Of a stretch of 64,000 bases of DNA, positions 31,422 to 40,365 are shown piece after piece (positions within the stretch are counted from its first letter, which is position 1; the number at the start of each line of letters is the position of its first letter). The position numbers and the translations under genes were made by a program. Below the pieces are notes generated by a model. That model worked only from the letters and a program-made list of their open reading frames with translations, did not search any database and had not been told where the DNA came from. Source of the stretch: Pseudoalteromonas amylolytica (GTDB taxonomy: Bacteria > Pseudomonadota > Gammaproteobacteria > Enterobacterales > Alteromonadaceae); contig NZ_MKJU01000038.1 in the NCBI RefSeq assembly GCF_001854605.1, positions 109 through 64,108 on the forward strand. The letters are read 5' to 3'.

Positions 31422-32510
31422 TTATTTTGTTATTAAGCTGCCATGTTTCACGTGGAACATACTGCAACTTCTTTGCATGGGTTCCACAACAGCAGAAATA
31501 CTTTCAGCGGTGATAGCCGTAATGAACAGTTGTGACTGACATAGGGCTAATAAAGCAGAAACACTCTGCATTGTCTCTTCACCTAACTCTGAAGGTAAGT
31601 CATCTATAAGCAGTATTGACTGCTTATCTGTCTCTGACTCAATCAAACTATTCTGCGCTACTTTGAGTGCATATAAAAGTAATTTTAGTTGGCCACGAGA
31701 CAAAATATTTTCTACGCCATACCCTTCACTATAAAAGCTAAAGTCAGCCTTGTGAGGCCCTTTACTTGTATAGCCAAGCTTTACATCGCGTTCAAATTGT
31801 TGCTCTAATTGTGATGCTAGACAATCTTTCCACCCAGCATCATATCGTAATTCTAACCCAGAAAATATGGGTATTTGACAGACTATTTTATCAAAAAATA
31901 GCGCCTCAAACCTACTTATATAAGTCTTTCTGTGTATATTTATTTCTTCAGCAAGACGAACATATTCTTTGTCCCAATATTTGATCTGCTCAGCGTAGTT
32001 TGATGGTCTTGATTTGAGTAGCGCGTTGCGTTGTTTAAGGATTTTATTAAAATTACGCCAAGCGTTAAAAAAGGCATGTTCCACGTGGAACACACCCAAA
32101 TCAAGAAACTTCCTACGCTCCTTTGGTCCACCAAAAAATAGCTCATAGCTCTCCGGCGTAATAACTTGCACAGGAATAAGTTGAGCCAATTCTGACATTT
32201 TCCGACTTGATTGACCCTGAATCTTAAGTTTGGTTTCTCCCGCATTATCCTTACTTATACCAACCGGTATAGACAAGTTATGTATTTGTTTTTTAGCATG
32301 AACAATACAACGAGACTGTTCATGGCGGATCAGAATTTTGTGCTTGTTGGTGCGGAAAGATTTGCCATGGGAGAGAAAATAAATGGCCTCAAGTAAAGAG
32401 GTTTTACCGCTGCCATTTGCCCCGTAGATAATATTGATGTCGGGGCTAGGTTCAAAAGATAACGCCTCGATGTTTCGAAAATCACCAAGGCTAAGATGCG
32501 TCAAGCTCAT
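31422..32510 (-). CDS. recF: DNA replication and repair protein RecF
   Basis: The 362-residue SMC-like ATPase loads RecA at gaps through RecFOR. It has Walker A IIYGANGSGKTSLLEAI (about residues 27-43), the signature NILSRGQLKLLLYALK and Walker B ILLIDDLPSELG. The DinF-like lid region lies between. It starts 1 bp after dnaN and ends 12 bp before gyrB, in the canonical dnaA-dnaN-recF-gyrB order. Confidence 0.97.
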   Translation of the reverse strand: MSLTHLSLGDFRNIEALSFEPSPDINIIYGANGSGKTSLLEAIYFLSHGKSFRTNKHKILIRHEQSRCIVHAKKQIHNLSIPVGISKDNAGETKLKIQGQSSRKMSELAQLIPVQVITPESYELFFGGPKERRKFLDLGVFHVEHAFFNAWRNFNKILKQRNALLKSRPSNYAEQIKYWDKEYVRLAEEINIHRKTYISRFEALFFDKIVCQIPIFSGLELRYDAGWKDCLASQLEQQFERDVKLGYTSKGPHKADFSFYSEGYGVENILSRGQLKLLLYALKVAQNSLIESETDKQSILLIDDLPSELGEETMQSVSALLALCQSQLFITAITAESISAVVEPMQRSCSMFHVKHGSLITK

Positions 32511-32511
32511 A

Positions 32512-33615
32512 TTATAAACGCATTGGCATCACAACATAAGTTGCCTCTTCATCACCAACCCCCTCAATTAAGGCGCTGCTGTTCGAATCAAGCAAAGTAA
32601 ACTGCACATCTTCAGTTCTCAATGTATTCAGTACATCTAAAACATATGAGACGTTAAAGCCTATCTCCAAATCATCTCCCTGATAGCCTACTTCCACAAC
32701 TTCTTCGGCTTGCTCTTGCTCTGGGTTGTTAGCACTGATCTTCAGTACACCATTTGATAAATTGAGACGTACACCACGAAACTTTTCATTTGATAAAATG
32801 GATACACGTTGAAATGCACTGCGTAACCACTCACGATTTGCATGAACCAATTTATCACCACCGCGTGGCAATACACGACGATAGTCTGGGAAGCGGCCAT
32901 CCACCAATTTACTGGTAAATGTAAATTCAGCATCAATCAAACGAACATGGTTGGCACCAAACTGAATTGTCACATTCTCATCATCAGCTGCAAGCAGACG
33001 CATGATTTCTTGCACACCTTTACGTGGAATGATCAACTGGCGTTGTGTATTCACGGAGCTCGATAAGGTTTTTTGCGCAATAGCCAAGCGGTGACCATCA
33101 GTGGCAACCGTTTTAATTTCATTGCCATCCACTTCAAACGACATACCATTTAGATAATAACGCACGTCTTGGTTAGCCATTGAAAAGTGCGTACTTTCTA
33201 ACAGTTTACGTAACTCTAAGCGAGTACACTGAAACTCTATTTCACCATCCCACTGCTCAAGATTAGGGAAATCTTCCGCAGCAAGTGTCGTTAATGAAAA
33301 GCGGCTTTTACCACTGGTCAGCAATAACTGGTGCTCTTGGCTTTCCAATTTTAATTCACTACCATCGGGCAAGCTTTTACAAATATCGAGTAGCTTTTTA
33401 GCGGGTAACGTTACTTTAGCGTCACCACAAGGTTGCTCTAATTGCGCGGTCGCGACCAGCTCTATTTCGAGGTCGGTCCCCGTCATTGCCAAAGTGCCAT
33501 CTTTAATCTCAAGCAAGACATTAGATAATATCGGTAACGTATGCTTTCTTTCGATAGCGCCCGAAACTTGCATGAGTGGCTTTAAAAATTGCTCTCTTGA
33601 AATGGTAATTTGCAT
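32512..33615 (-). CDS. dnaN: DNA polymerase III sliding clamp (beta subunit)
   Basis: The 367-residue clamp has three repeated topologically similar domains and forms a ring dimer on DNA. Recognisable blocks are MQITISREQFLKPLMQVSGAIERKHTLPILSNVLLEI at the start, ATDGHRLAIAQ in domain 2, and the C-terminal EEATYVVMPMRL that ends most beta clamps. The gene starts 13 bp after dnaA and leaves 1 bp before recF. Confidence 0.98.
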   Translation of the reverse strand: MQITISREQFLKPLMQVSGAIERKHTLPILSNVLLEIKDGTLAMTGTDLEIELVATAQLEQPCGDAKVTLPAKKLLDICKSLPDGSELKLESQEHQLLLTSGKSRFSLTTLAAEDFPNLEQWDGEIEFQCTRLELRKLLESTHFSMANQDVRYYLNGMSFEVDGNEIKTVATDGHRLAIAQKTLSSSVNTQRQLIIPRKGVQEIMRLLAADDENVTIQFGANHVRLIDAEFTFTSKLVDGRFPDYRRVLPRGGDKLVHANREWLRSAFQRVSILSNEKFRGVRLNLSNGVLKISANNPEQEQAEEVVEVGYQGDDLEIGFNVSYVLDVLNTLRTEDVQFTLLDSNSSALIEGVGDEEATYVVMPMRL

Positions 33616-33628
33616 AACTTAACAGCCC

Positions 33629-35041
33629 TTAAGATGACAATGTTCTGATCAGGTTTTGATAATCTTCTTTTACTTCATGAGATTCGTCACGAAGTGCCTT
33701 CACTTTACGACATGCATGTAAGACCGTGGTATGGTCCCTGCCACCAAATGCATCGCCGATTTCCGGCAAGCTATGGTTGGTTAATTCTTTAGATAAAGCC
33801 ATTGCGACTTGACGTGGCCTCGCCACTGATCGACTACGACGTTTAGATAATAAATCCGAAACACGAATACGGTAGTACTCTGCAACCGTACGTTGAATGT
33901 TATCTATCGTTACTAACTTGTCTTGTAAGGCAAGCAAATCGCGCAAGGCTTCTTTTACAAAATCAATTGAGATTGGGCGGCCCGTAAAGTTCGCATTGGC
34001 GATCACACGGTTTAGTGCCCCTTCTAACTCACGCACGTTTGAACGCAGTTTTTTGGCAATAAAAAATGCCACTTCGTGAGGGAGCGAAATATTACTTTGC
34101 TGAGCCTTTTTCATAAGAATAGCCACTCGCGTTTCTAATTCTGGTGGCTCGATGGCAATGGTTAAGCCCCAACCAAAGCGCGATTTCAGTCTGTCTTCAA
34201 CGCCTTCAATTTCTTTTGGATAACGATCCGAAGTTAAGATAATTTGTTGATTACCTTCTAATAATGCGTTGAATGTATGAAAAAATTCTTCTTGTGAGCG
34301 CTCTTTATTAGCAAAGAATTGAATATCATCAATCATGAGTGCATCAACACTACGGTAATAACGTTTGAATTCTTCTATGGCATTATTTTGTAACGCCTTA
34401 ACCATATCTTGTACAAAACGTTCAGAATGCATATAAACGATTTTTGCATCCGGCTTTTTGTCTAAGATACCGTTGCCTACCGCATGTAGGAGGTGTGTTT
34501 TACCAAGACCCGTACCGCCATAAATGAAGACAGGATTAAAAGCAGAACCAGGGTTATCAGCAACCTGCGTCGCAGCAGCTTTTGCGAGTTGGTTAGATTT
34601 ACCCTCAACAAAATTATCAAAAGTGTAGTTTTCTTTAATGTTTGGCTTATATGCCGACTTTGGTGCAGGCTCTACTTTTTGGGTGTTAGATGAAGCGATT
34701 GGTGCGGAAGGAGCCAGTTCCGATCCGCTAGATGCAGCGTTGGCAGAAGGTTGTTTATCTTCTACAGATACTCCACCCATGATCGGCTTACTACCAACAT
34801 CAAAGCGCAACTCAGGCGCTTCATTTCCACAAATTTCGATCAACAACTCATTGATGCGATTTAGGTATTTTTCTCGAACCCAATCCAATACAAAGCGATT
34901 TGGTGCATAAATCGTTAAGGTATCTTCGGTACTTTCTGCTTGTAGTGGTCTTACCCACATACTAAATTGCTGAGATGGTAATTCATCTTGCAATACATAT
35001 AAACAACTTTGCCAAACCGACAGATACACGCTGAACTCCAA
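33629..35041 (-). CDS. dnaA: chromosomal replication initiator DnaA
   Basis: The 470-residue AAA+ initiator has the N-terminal DnaB-contact domain I, a Ser/Pro/Lys-rich linker (about 85-135), Walker [17 protein letters not shown], Walker [14 protein letters not shown], sensor [11 protein letters not shown] and a C-terminal helix-turn-helix with [14 protein letters not shown] and the DnaA signature [16 protein letters not shown]. The start [11 protein letters not shown] carries a few residues more than relatives. It reads away from rpmH, across a 546-bp gap that contains a consensus DnaA box 104 bp upstream of the start, suggesting autoregulation. Confidence 0.97.
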   Translation of the reverse strand: MEFSVYLSVWQSCLYVLQDELPSQQFSMWVRPLQAESTEDTLTIYAPNRFVLDWVREKYLNRINELLIEICGNEAPELRFDVGSKPIMGGVSVEDKQPSANAASSGSELAPSAPIASSNTQKVEPAPKSAYKPNIKENYTFDNFVEGKSNQLAKAAATQVADNPGSAFNPVFIYGGTGLGKTHLLHAVGNGILDKKPDAKIVYMHSERFVQDMVKALQNNAIEEFKRYYRSVDALMIDDIQFFANKERSQEEFFHTFNALLEGNQQIILTSDRYPKEIEGVEDRLKSRFGWGLTIAIEPPELETRVAILMKKAQQSNISLPHEVAFFIAKKLRSNVRELEGALNRVIANANFTGRPISIDFVKEALRDLLALQDKLVTIDNIQRTVAEYYRIRVSDLLSKRRSRSVARPRQVAMALSKELTNHSLPEIGDAFGGRDHTTVLHACRKVKALRDESHEVKEDYQNLIRTLSS

Positions 35042-35587
35042 ATGCAGTTAATATTCCCGGACACCAAAAAGGTGTAAAAATATACAGGAATTATTGTTTA
35101 TTATCATTAAATTATTCGTGGAAGCCGAGTATTATGAAGTGATCTTATCCACAACATCAATATTGACTTTTTCAAAAAAGAGGATCTCGCTCACAATATT
35201 TCATAACATATTGTTTTATGTGTTATTTTATTTTAGATCCAAGAAGTAGATCATAGCAAAAAACCAGCAAGATCTCATTATTATTTTGTGATCTATTTTA
35301 GTTTTCCAGAGCTTGTTGCCTAATTTCACACACACCCTGTGGAAAACTTCAATGAGATCAGATCGATCATGATCTATTAGGTTGTTAGAAAGATCTTGCT
35401 ATATAATAGCCGCAACCCTAACTGACAGGCTTAATTTTGTCTGATGTGTAAAAAGCCACCAGCAAAGTAAGATTATGATTGACTTTAGGGCCTGTCGGCA
35501 TTACTATCTCGCGCTCGCAATGGCACCTGTGCCAGGATCGCGACCTGCATAGGGTGTTTTAAACTTAACCGATCGGATGGAATTGTT
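35042..35587. other. dnaA-rpmH intergenic region, candidate chromosomal replication origin
   Basis: GATC occurs eleven times between 35141 and 35395 (35141, 35183, 35236, 35249, 35271, 35290, 35356, 35361, 35365, 35371, 35392), a density near that of E. coli oriC. DnaA boxes are TTATCCACA at 35145-35153, the complement of TTTTCCACA at 35338-35346 and of TTTTACACA at 35445-35453. The tract between (about 35195-35305) is very A/T rich and contains GATCT-initiated A/T runs like the E. coli unwinding 13-mers. A TATAAT at 35402-35407 may serve rpmH. Confidence 0.6.
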
Positions 35588-35722
35588 ATGAAAAGAACTT
35601 TTCAACCTAGCGTATTAAAGCGCAAACGTACTCACGGTTTCCGTGCTCGCATGGCAACTGCAAATGGCCGTAAAGTACTAGCACGTCGTCGTGCTAAAGG
35701 CCGTAAAGTACTTTCTGCTTAA
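35588..35722 (+). CDS. rpmH: 50S ribosomal protein L34
   Basis: The 44-codon gene encodes the very basic L34, starting [22 protein letters not shown] and ending in the typical [12 protein letters not shown], the same length as in relatives. It is the first gene of rpmH-rnpA-yidD-yidC and begins about 180 bp after a TATAAT-like -10. rnpA starts 6 bp after its stop. Confidence 0.98.
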   Translation: MKRTFQPSVLKRKRTHGFRARMATANGRKVLARRRAKGRKVLSA

Positions 35723-35728
35723 TAGTTA

Positions 35729-36190
35729 GTGGAAAGCTTTAGCTTTGGCAGGGAGTTACGTCTGTTAACTCCCTCGCATTACTCCAGAATATTTCAAGAG
35801 CCTGCTCGCGCAGCAACCCCCTTCTTTACTTTACTAGCAAAGCCCAATGATGTTGGACGCCCTCGTCTAGGACTTACTGTCGCCAAAAAACGCTGTAAGC
35901 TCGCATGTCAACGCAACAGAATTAAACGACTTGCTCGCGAAAGTTTTCGTTTAAACCAACACAAGCTTGATAACATCGATATCGTTTTGATGGTAAAAGA
36001 TGGCATTGCCGAACAAAGTAATGAAGAGCTTACAAAGCAATTGAATAAACTGTGGCGAAAAATAAACGAACGCTGCAAGCCTGGCGCACCAAAACCTAAA
36101 CCGTTTAAAAAGCGGCCAGCTAAAAATGCCAAACCTAATAAATCGCCCGCTAATAAACAGCAAAAGCGCGATAATACTTCCAGTTCATAG
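35729..36190 (+). CDS. rnpA: ribonuclease P protein component
   Basis: The 153-residue basic protein helps the RNase P RNA process tRNA 5' ends. The start codon is GTG 35729. Family blocks are [48 protein letters not shown] (the RNR RNA-contact signature) and [10 protein letters not shown]. Beyond about residue 118 there is a 35-residue Lys/Pro/Asn-rich tail ([16 protein letters not shown]...) longer than in E. coli. It lies between rpmH and yidD. Confidence 0.96.
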   Translation: MESFSFGRELRLLTPSHYSRIFQEPARAATPFFTLLAKPNDVGRPRLGLTVAKKRCKLACQRNRIKRLARESFRLNQHKLDNIDIVLMVKDGIAEQSNEELTKQLNKLWRKINERCKPGAPKPKPFKKRPAKNAKPNKSPANKQQKRDNTSSS

Positions 36191-36248
36191 CTTTGGTCCT
36201 GTAATTAAGGTATCTTTAGCTCACCTTTTGAACATAGTTAATGTGGCA

Positions 36249-36542
36249 ATGACATATAAAGCGCTTAAGTCTTGGTATCGACCTATTATCGCCATACCAA
36301 AAATGGCCTTAATTACTGTAATTAAAGGTTATCAGCGCTTTATCAGTCCATTATTGGGCCCACACTGTCGATTTAACCCAACCTGCTCAAGTTATGCAAT
36401 TGAGGCAATTAATTGTCATGGAATGCTAAAAGGGAGTTGGTTAGCGGTTAAACGCATATTAAAATGTCACCCTTTAAGCGCAGGTGGGGATGATCCCGTG
36501 CCTGATAAATCAACCGAAGTTAAACACCAACACGAGAAATAA
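36249..36542 (+). CDS. yidD: membrane protein insertion efficiency factor YidD
   Basis: The family core is unmistakable: [42 protein letters not shown] and GGDDPVP. YidD is a small inner-face membrane protein that assists YidC. The frame is open from 36126, overlapping rnpA, but the region before residue MTYKALK has no family sequence, so ATG 36249 (97 residues) is preferred; ATG 36303 is a second option. No strong ribosome site helps the choice. yidC follows 8 bp after the stop. Confidence 0.92.
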   Translation: MTYKALKSWYRPIIAIPKMALITVIKGYQRFISPLLGPHCRFNPTCSSYAIEAINCHGMLKGSWLAVKRILKCHPLSAGGDDPVPDKSTEVKHQHEK

Positions 36543-36550
36543 GAGCTGTT

Positions 36551-38185
36551 ATGGAATCACAACGCACGTTTTTATTTATCGGTTTATTGCTTGTGTCGTA
36601 TTTATTGTTTCAAGAATGGAACACTGCATACAACCAACCAAAAATCGATACCAGTGCCACCACACAAGTGACCACCCCTACATCAACCCCTGTATCGGAT
36701 GACGTTCCGGCTTCGAGCCAAGACGACGTACCTGTTGCGCAAACTAAAGCCATTCGTTCAACTGTTTCAGTGAAAACCGATGTACTTGACGTAAAAATCG
36801 ATACCAAGGGCGGTGACATTGTTGAGGCGAAACTTCTCCAACATGCTGAAACTCATGGCAGTGAAGAGCCTTACCTGCTATTGGGCGAATTTGAAAACAA
36901 ACAATATATCGCACAAAGTGGATTAATTGGCCTAAATGGTCCAGATGCGTCTCGTGACGGTCGTCCAGTGTATGAAAGCACTCAATCAGCTTATACCCTT
37001 GAAGGTGATGAATTACGCGTGCCACTGACCTTTGTCGATAGCAAAGGGATTGTTTACACAAAAACCTATGTGTTTAAAGCTGGCAAATATGATGTAGCAC
37101 TAGAGTATGACGTTAACAATACCAGCGCTGATCCGATTCAAGTACAGCTTTATACTCAGGTCAAGCGCACAGTACAGAACAAAGGTAGTATGGTCGACCA
37201 AACCTATTTAGGGGCAGCATACGGTACTAATGAAGAGCCTTACGAGAAGTACAGCTTTGATGATATGAGCGAAGCCAACCTTAACAAGAATACTCAAGGT
37301 GGCTACATTGCCTTTATTCAGCATTACTTCGTAAGTGCTTGGGTGCCAAATCAAACCGTTAACAGTACTATTTATACGTTGTTACGTAATGGTCAGGGCA
37401 TCATTGGGGTAAAAAATGAACCTGTTAATGTTGCTGCGAACAGCTCATCAACGATGAATGCAACCTACTACATGGGTCCAAAAGATAGTGACGCACTAGA
37501 AGCTATCCAAGAAGACCTTGATTTAACCGTTGACTACGGTTGGTTGTTCTTTATCTCACAACCACTATTTGTATTGCTTAAACTTATTTACGGTGTTGTG
37601 GGCAACTGGGGTATTGCTATTATCGCGATTACTATTTTAGTTAAAACAGCCCTATACCCGCTAACTAAAGCACAATACACATCTATGGCTAAAATGCGTA
37701 TGCTACAGCCAAAGATGCAGGCCCTAAAAGAGCGTTATGGCGATGACCGTCAGAAGTTTGGTCAAGCAACCATGGAGCTATATCGCAAAGAAAAAGTGAA
37801 CCCTATGGGCGGCTGTTTGCCTTTACTATTGCAAATGCCTATTTTCTTAGCGCTATTCTACGTGTTCTTAGAGTCAACTGAGCTACGTCATGCTGAGTTT
37901 ATGTTGTGGCTAACCGACCTTTCAGCAAAAGACCCATACTATGTGCTACCAATTTTGTTTGGTGCAAGTATGTTCCTGACACAAAAGCTACAACCTATGA
38001 CTGTCACTGATCCAATGCAGCAAAAGATGATGACCTATATGCCGCTGGTATTTACGTTCTTCTTTATTATCTTCCCGTTCCCTTCAGGGTTGGTACTGTA
38101 CTGGTTAGTGTCTAACTTGATCACTATCGCACAGATGCTTTACATCTACCGCGGTATGGAGAAAAAGGGTCTGAAAGTGAGATAA
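36551..38185 (+). CDS. yidC: membrane protein insertase YidC
   Basis: The 544-residue inner-membrane insertase has an N-terminal span (MESQRTFLFIGLLLVSYLLFQEW), a large periplasmic beta-sandwich domain (about 60-340) and the conserved five-span core: GWLFFISQPLFVLLKLIYGVVGNWGIAII, LTKAQYTSMAKMRMLQPKMQALKERYGDDRQK, NPMGGCLPLLLQMPIFLALFYVF and the C-terminal PSGLVLYWLVSNL. The length equals E. coli YidC within a few residues. It acts alone or with SecYEG. Confidence 0.98.
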   Translation: MESQRTFLFIGLLLVSYLLFQEWNTAYNQPKIDTSATTQVTTPTSTPVSDDVPASSQDDVPVAQTKAIRSTVSVKTDVLDVKIDTKGGDIVEAKLLQHAETHGSEEPYLLLGEFENKQYIAQSGLIGLNGPDASRDGRPVYESTQSAYTLEGDELRVPLTFVDSKGIVYTKTYVFKAGKYDVALEYDVNNTSADPIQVQLYTQVKRTVQNKGSMVDQTYLGAAYGTNEEPYEKYSFDDMSEANLNKNTQGGYIAFIQHYFVSAWVPNQTVNSTIYTLLRNGQGIIGVKNEPVNVAANSSSTMNATYYMGPKDSDALEAIQEDLDLTVDYGWLFFISQPLFVLLKLIYGVVGNWGIAIIAITILVKTALYPLTKAQYTSMAKMRMLQPKMQALKERYGDDRQKFGQATMELYRKEKVNPMGGCLPLLLQMPIFLALFYVFLESTELRHAEFMLWLTDLSAKDPYYVLPILFGASMFLTQKLQPMTVTDPMQQKMMTYMPLVFTFFFIIFPFPSGLVLYWLVSNLITIAQMLYIYRGMEKKGLKVR

Positions 38186-38205
38186 CACATTCAGCCTTTC
38201 ATAAA

Positions 38206-38231
38206 AACGCCCGCTTTTCGCGGGCGCTTTT
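38206..38231 (+). terminator. rho-independent terminator after yidC
   Basis: CGCCCGC and GCGGGCG arms around a TTTTC loop, followed by T-rich sequence, about 22 bp after the yidC stop. Confidence 0.9.
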
Positions 38232-38373
38232 GTTTGTCAGCAAGCCCTGCCTACACAATATAAAATCAATACAATCAAATATTTGATATTATTTTATCGC
38301 GATTTTATACCTATTTGATGGTGTCTTTCGCAGTTTTTCTAAATACTCGCCTCATCCAAAATCACAGCAATGA

Positions 38374-39078
38374 ATGAAAGCAACGATGGGCGAATTTAAC
38401 ACTTACTTATTAACACTACTTACGTCACCCTCTCTTCACTGGTGGCTCGTACTGGCAGCTTTTGGCGCAGGGGTACTTGCCAGCTTATCACCTTGCATTT
38501 ATCCGCTGTTACCGATCACAGTCGCCATGTTAGCACCCAAAGCAGGCAATCACGTTCGGGCATTACAAAACGCAGCTCTATACTGCCTTGGGCTTGCATT
38601 GCTTTATGCCCTACTTGGCTTACTGGCCGCACAAACAGGGCAGCTATTTGGACAAGTCGCGAGTAACCCTTGGTTACTCATCGGCTTTGCTAATTTACTG
38701 TTGTATATGGCAGCGATAATGAAGGGCTGGCTTACACTCCCCGTCCTTTCCATCTTCAATAACGCTCGCTCTCACAATCCCTTAATGATGGGTGCGACCA
38801 GTGGACTGGTTGCGGCACCATGTACCTCCCCAGTATTAATGGGGCTGTTGGTATTGGTAGCAAATCAACAACACGTTTGGTTGGGTGGAATGTTGCTGTT
38901 TTTCTTTGCCTTGGGCATGAGTAGCTTGCTGTTTTTAGTGGGCACCTTTAGCCAATTACTTGCTCGACTGCCCAAGTCCGGTCCGTGGCTTAGCATCGCA
39001 CCCAACATATTTGCATTACTGCTATTTGTCATGGCGCAGTTTTACCTCATCAAAGCAGGTCAGAACCTCTTTTTTTAA
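38374..39078 (+). CDS. CcdA/DsbD-type transmembrane thiol-disulfide transporter
   Basis: The 234-residue protein has six hydrophobic spans and matches the membrane domain of DsbD and CcdA. The two redox cysteines are in LASLSPCIYPLLPIT (span 1) and LVAAPCTSPVLMG (span 4), both next to the conserved prolines. It should carry electrons from cytosolic thioredoxin to periplasmic thiol proteins. Unlike full DsbD it has neither the N-terminal nor the C-terminal thioredoxin-like domain; the next two genes encode exported thioredoxin-fold proteins that could serve as partners. Confidence 0.88.
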   Translation: MKATMGEFNTYLLTLLTSPSLHWWLVLAAFGAGVLASLSPCIYPLLPITVAMLAPKAGNHVRALQNAALYCLGLALLYALLGLLAAQTGQLFGQVASNPWLLIGFANLLLYMAAIMKGWLTLPVLSIFNNARSHNPLMMGATSGLVAAPCTSPVLMGLLVLVANQQHVWLGGMLLFFFALGMSSLLFLVGTFSQLLARLPKSGPWLSIAPNIFALLLFVMAQFYLIKAGQNLFF

Positions 39079-39101
39079 TCACTTTATAAGGAAGCCAATA
39101 T

Positions 39102-39587
39102 ATGAATATACGCAATACGCTGACAGCCCTATTGATAGGACTCAGTAGCCTTACACTCAATGCCGAATCACACGCTCAACCACGTTACATACAAGGTAAA
39201 ACGTTGCAGGGTGATCATGTTAATACCCAAGGCAAAGTAACGTATTTAAAATTTTGGGCCACTTGGTGCCGCTACTGCATTGAAGAGATGCCACATTTAA
39301 ATCGTATCTACAACAATCGCTCGCCACGCTTGGAGGTTCTGTCCATCAACATTGGACTTAATCAATCCGAAGACTTGGTAAAGCGCTTTTTGGATAACAA
39401 TCAATACCAAATCGCCACGCTCTTTGATAGCGATAGCAGCATCACTAGACGCTTTGACGTCATTGGTACTCCGACTCACATATTACTTGATGAACAGGGT
39501 AACGAAATATATCGCACGGCGTTGATGGATGAAGCATTACAAACAGCTCTATCGACGTATTTAGCAAAGGAGCTTAGCCATGATTAG
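39102..39587 (+). CDS. exported TlpA/ResA-like thioredoxin-fold protein
   Basis: The 161-residue protein has a signal peptide (about 1-25, ending ESHA) and a TlpA-like thioredoxin domain with the active site WATWCRYCIEEMPHL (CRYC, about residues 54-57) and a cis-Pro loop in VIGTPTHILLD. It is likely a periplasmic disulfide reductase fed by the CcdA-like protein 23 bp upstream. Its last 8 bp overlap the start of the next gene, indicating co-translation. A good ribosome site AAGGAAGCC precedes ATG 39102. Confidence 0.88.
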   Translation: MNIRNTLTALLIGLSSLTLNAESHAQPRYIQGKTLQGDHVNTQGKVTYLKFWATWCRYCIEEMPHLNRIYNNRSPRLEVLSINIGLNQSEDLVKRFLDNNQYQIATLFDSDSSITRRFDVIGTPTHILLDEQGNEIYRTALMDEALQTALSTYLAKELSHD

Positions 39588-40365
39588 AACCTTGCTGCTC
39601 ACTACCTCTCTATTACTGAGCTTTGTTGCCAACGCCACTGATGATAGCTATGAATTGGTATTTATCGATATGTGGGGAGAATATATTCCACCGAGCACGT
39701 TACCAACGAGTGAATTTCCGCGCCGCTTTATACAACTAGATATGAATGTTTCACAAGCGGATATAGATAGGTATGTAAACACTTACCCTTTGTATAGCTC
39801 TCTAGAAATAGACAAAGATAATAAACTTGCGTTTCAGTATGGGGTGCGTCGTACACCAACAATTGTGCAAATAAAGCAAGGTAAGATGGTGAACAAAATC
39901 GAGCTAGGTGAGCTTCCTTCGCTTCCCAGCTCAGAGCATCAGCCGATTGCTGCGCACCATCTGATAGTCAATGCTCTCAGTGGCGCGCAATATAGCTTTA
40001 AAGTTCACTCGAAGAACATACGTTTAATATTATTTTCCGATGCGCTTTGCCCAGCTCGTCACTTGCCACATTGTGAACATAAAGCGATGCAACACAATGA
40101 AATACGCATTCCAGATAACATGGAAAAACTCACTGTTATCAAACCGTTTTATGTCTCTTTGCAAGATGTAAAAAACTATCAAAAACGGCTACGAGTCAAT
40201 CACCCTGTACTATTTGATAAGCACAATGCACTATTTCGCCGTTATGGCATTACCAGTTTGCCCTATTGGGTGATACTCGATAACAACAATCAAGTCGTTT
40301 ATCGCAGTACAACAGCGCCAGCACAATCGGATTTGGCAACTTACTCAAGTCGCCACTCTGATTGA
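39580..40365 (+). CDS. exported double thioredoxin-fold protein lacking CXXC
   Basis: The 261-residue protein has a signal peptide (about 1-19) and two apparent thioredoxin folds in tandem. The first (about 25-110) has WGEYIPPS where CXXC would be, with the cis-Pro loop RRTPTIVQI retained. The second (about 135-255) has SDALCPARHLPHC, two cysteines seven residues apart, and the cis-Pro loop GITSLPYWVILD. It is coupled by overlap to the TlpA-like gene. It may present or receive thiols in the same relay. I know no named family. The 3' end overlaps the convergent regulator by 25 bp. Confidence 0.7.
   Translation: MIRTLLLTTSLLLSFVANATDDSYELVFIDMWGEYIPPSTLPTSEFPRRFIQLDMNVSQADIDRYVNTYPLYSSLEIDKDNKLAFQYGVRRTPTIVQIKQGKMVNKIELGELPSLPSSEHQPIAAHHLIVNALSGAQYSFKVHSKNIRLILFSDALCPARHLPHCEHKAMQHNEIRIPDNMEKLTVIKPFYVSLQDVKNYQKRLRVNHPVLFDKHNALFRRYGITSLPYWVILDNNNQVVYRSTTAPAQSDLATYSSRHSD

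Noticed and set aside
36126-36248. N-terminal extension of YidD overlapping rnpA
   Set aside because: The extra residues are unlike any YidD start, lie partly in the rnpA coding sequence and lack a ribosome site.
40341-40365. Overlap of the thioredoxin-fold gene and the ToxR-like regulator as a sign of misannotation
   Set aside because: Both frames are supported by protein features up to their ends; a short convergent overlap is acceptable.
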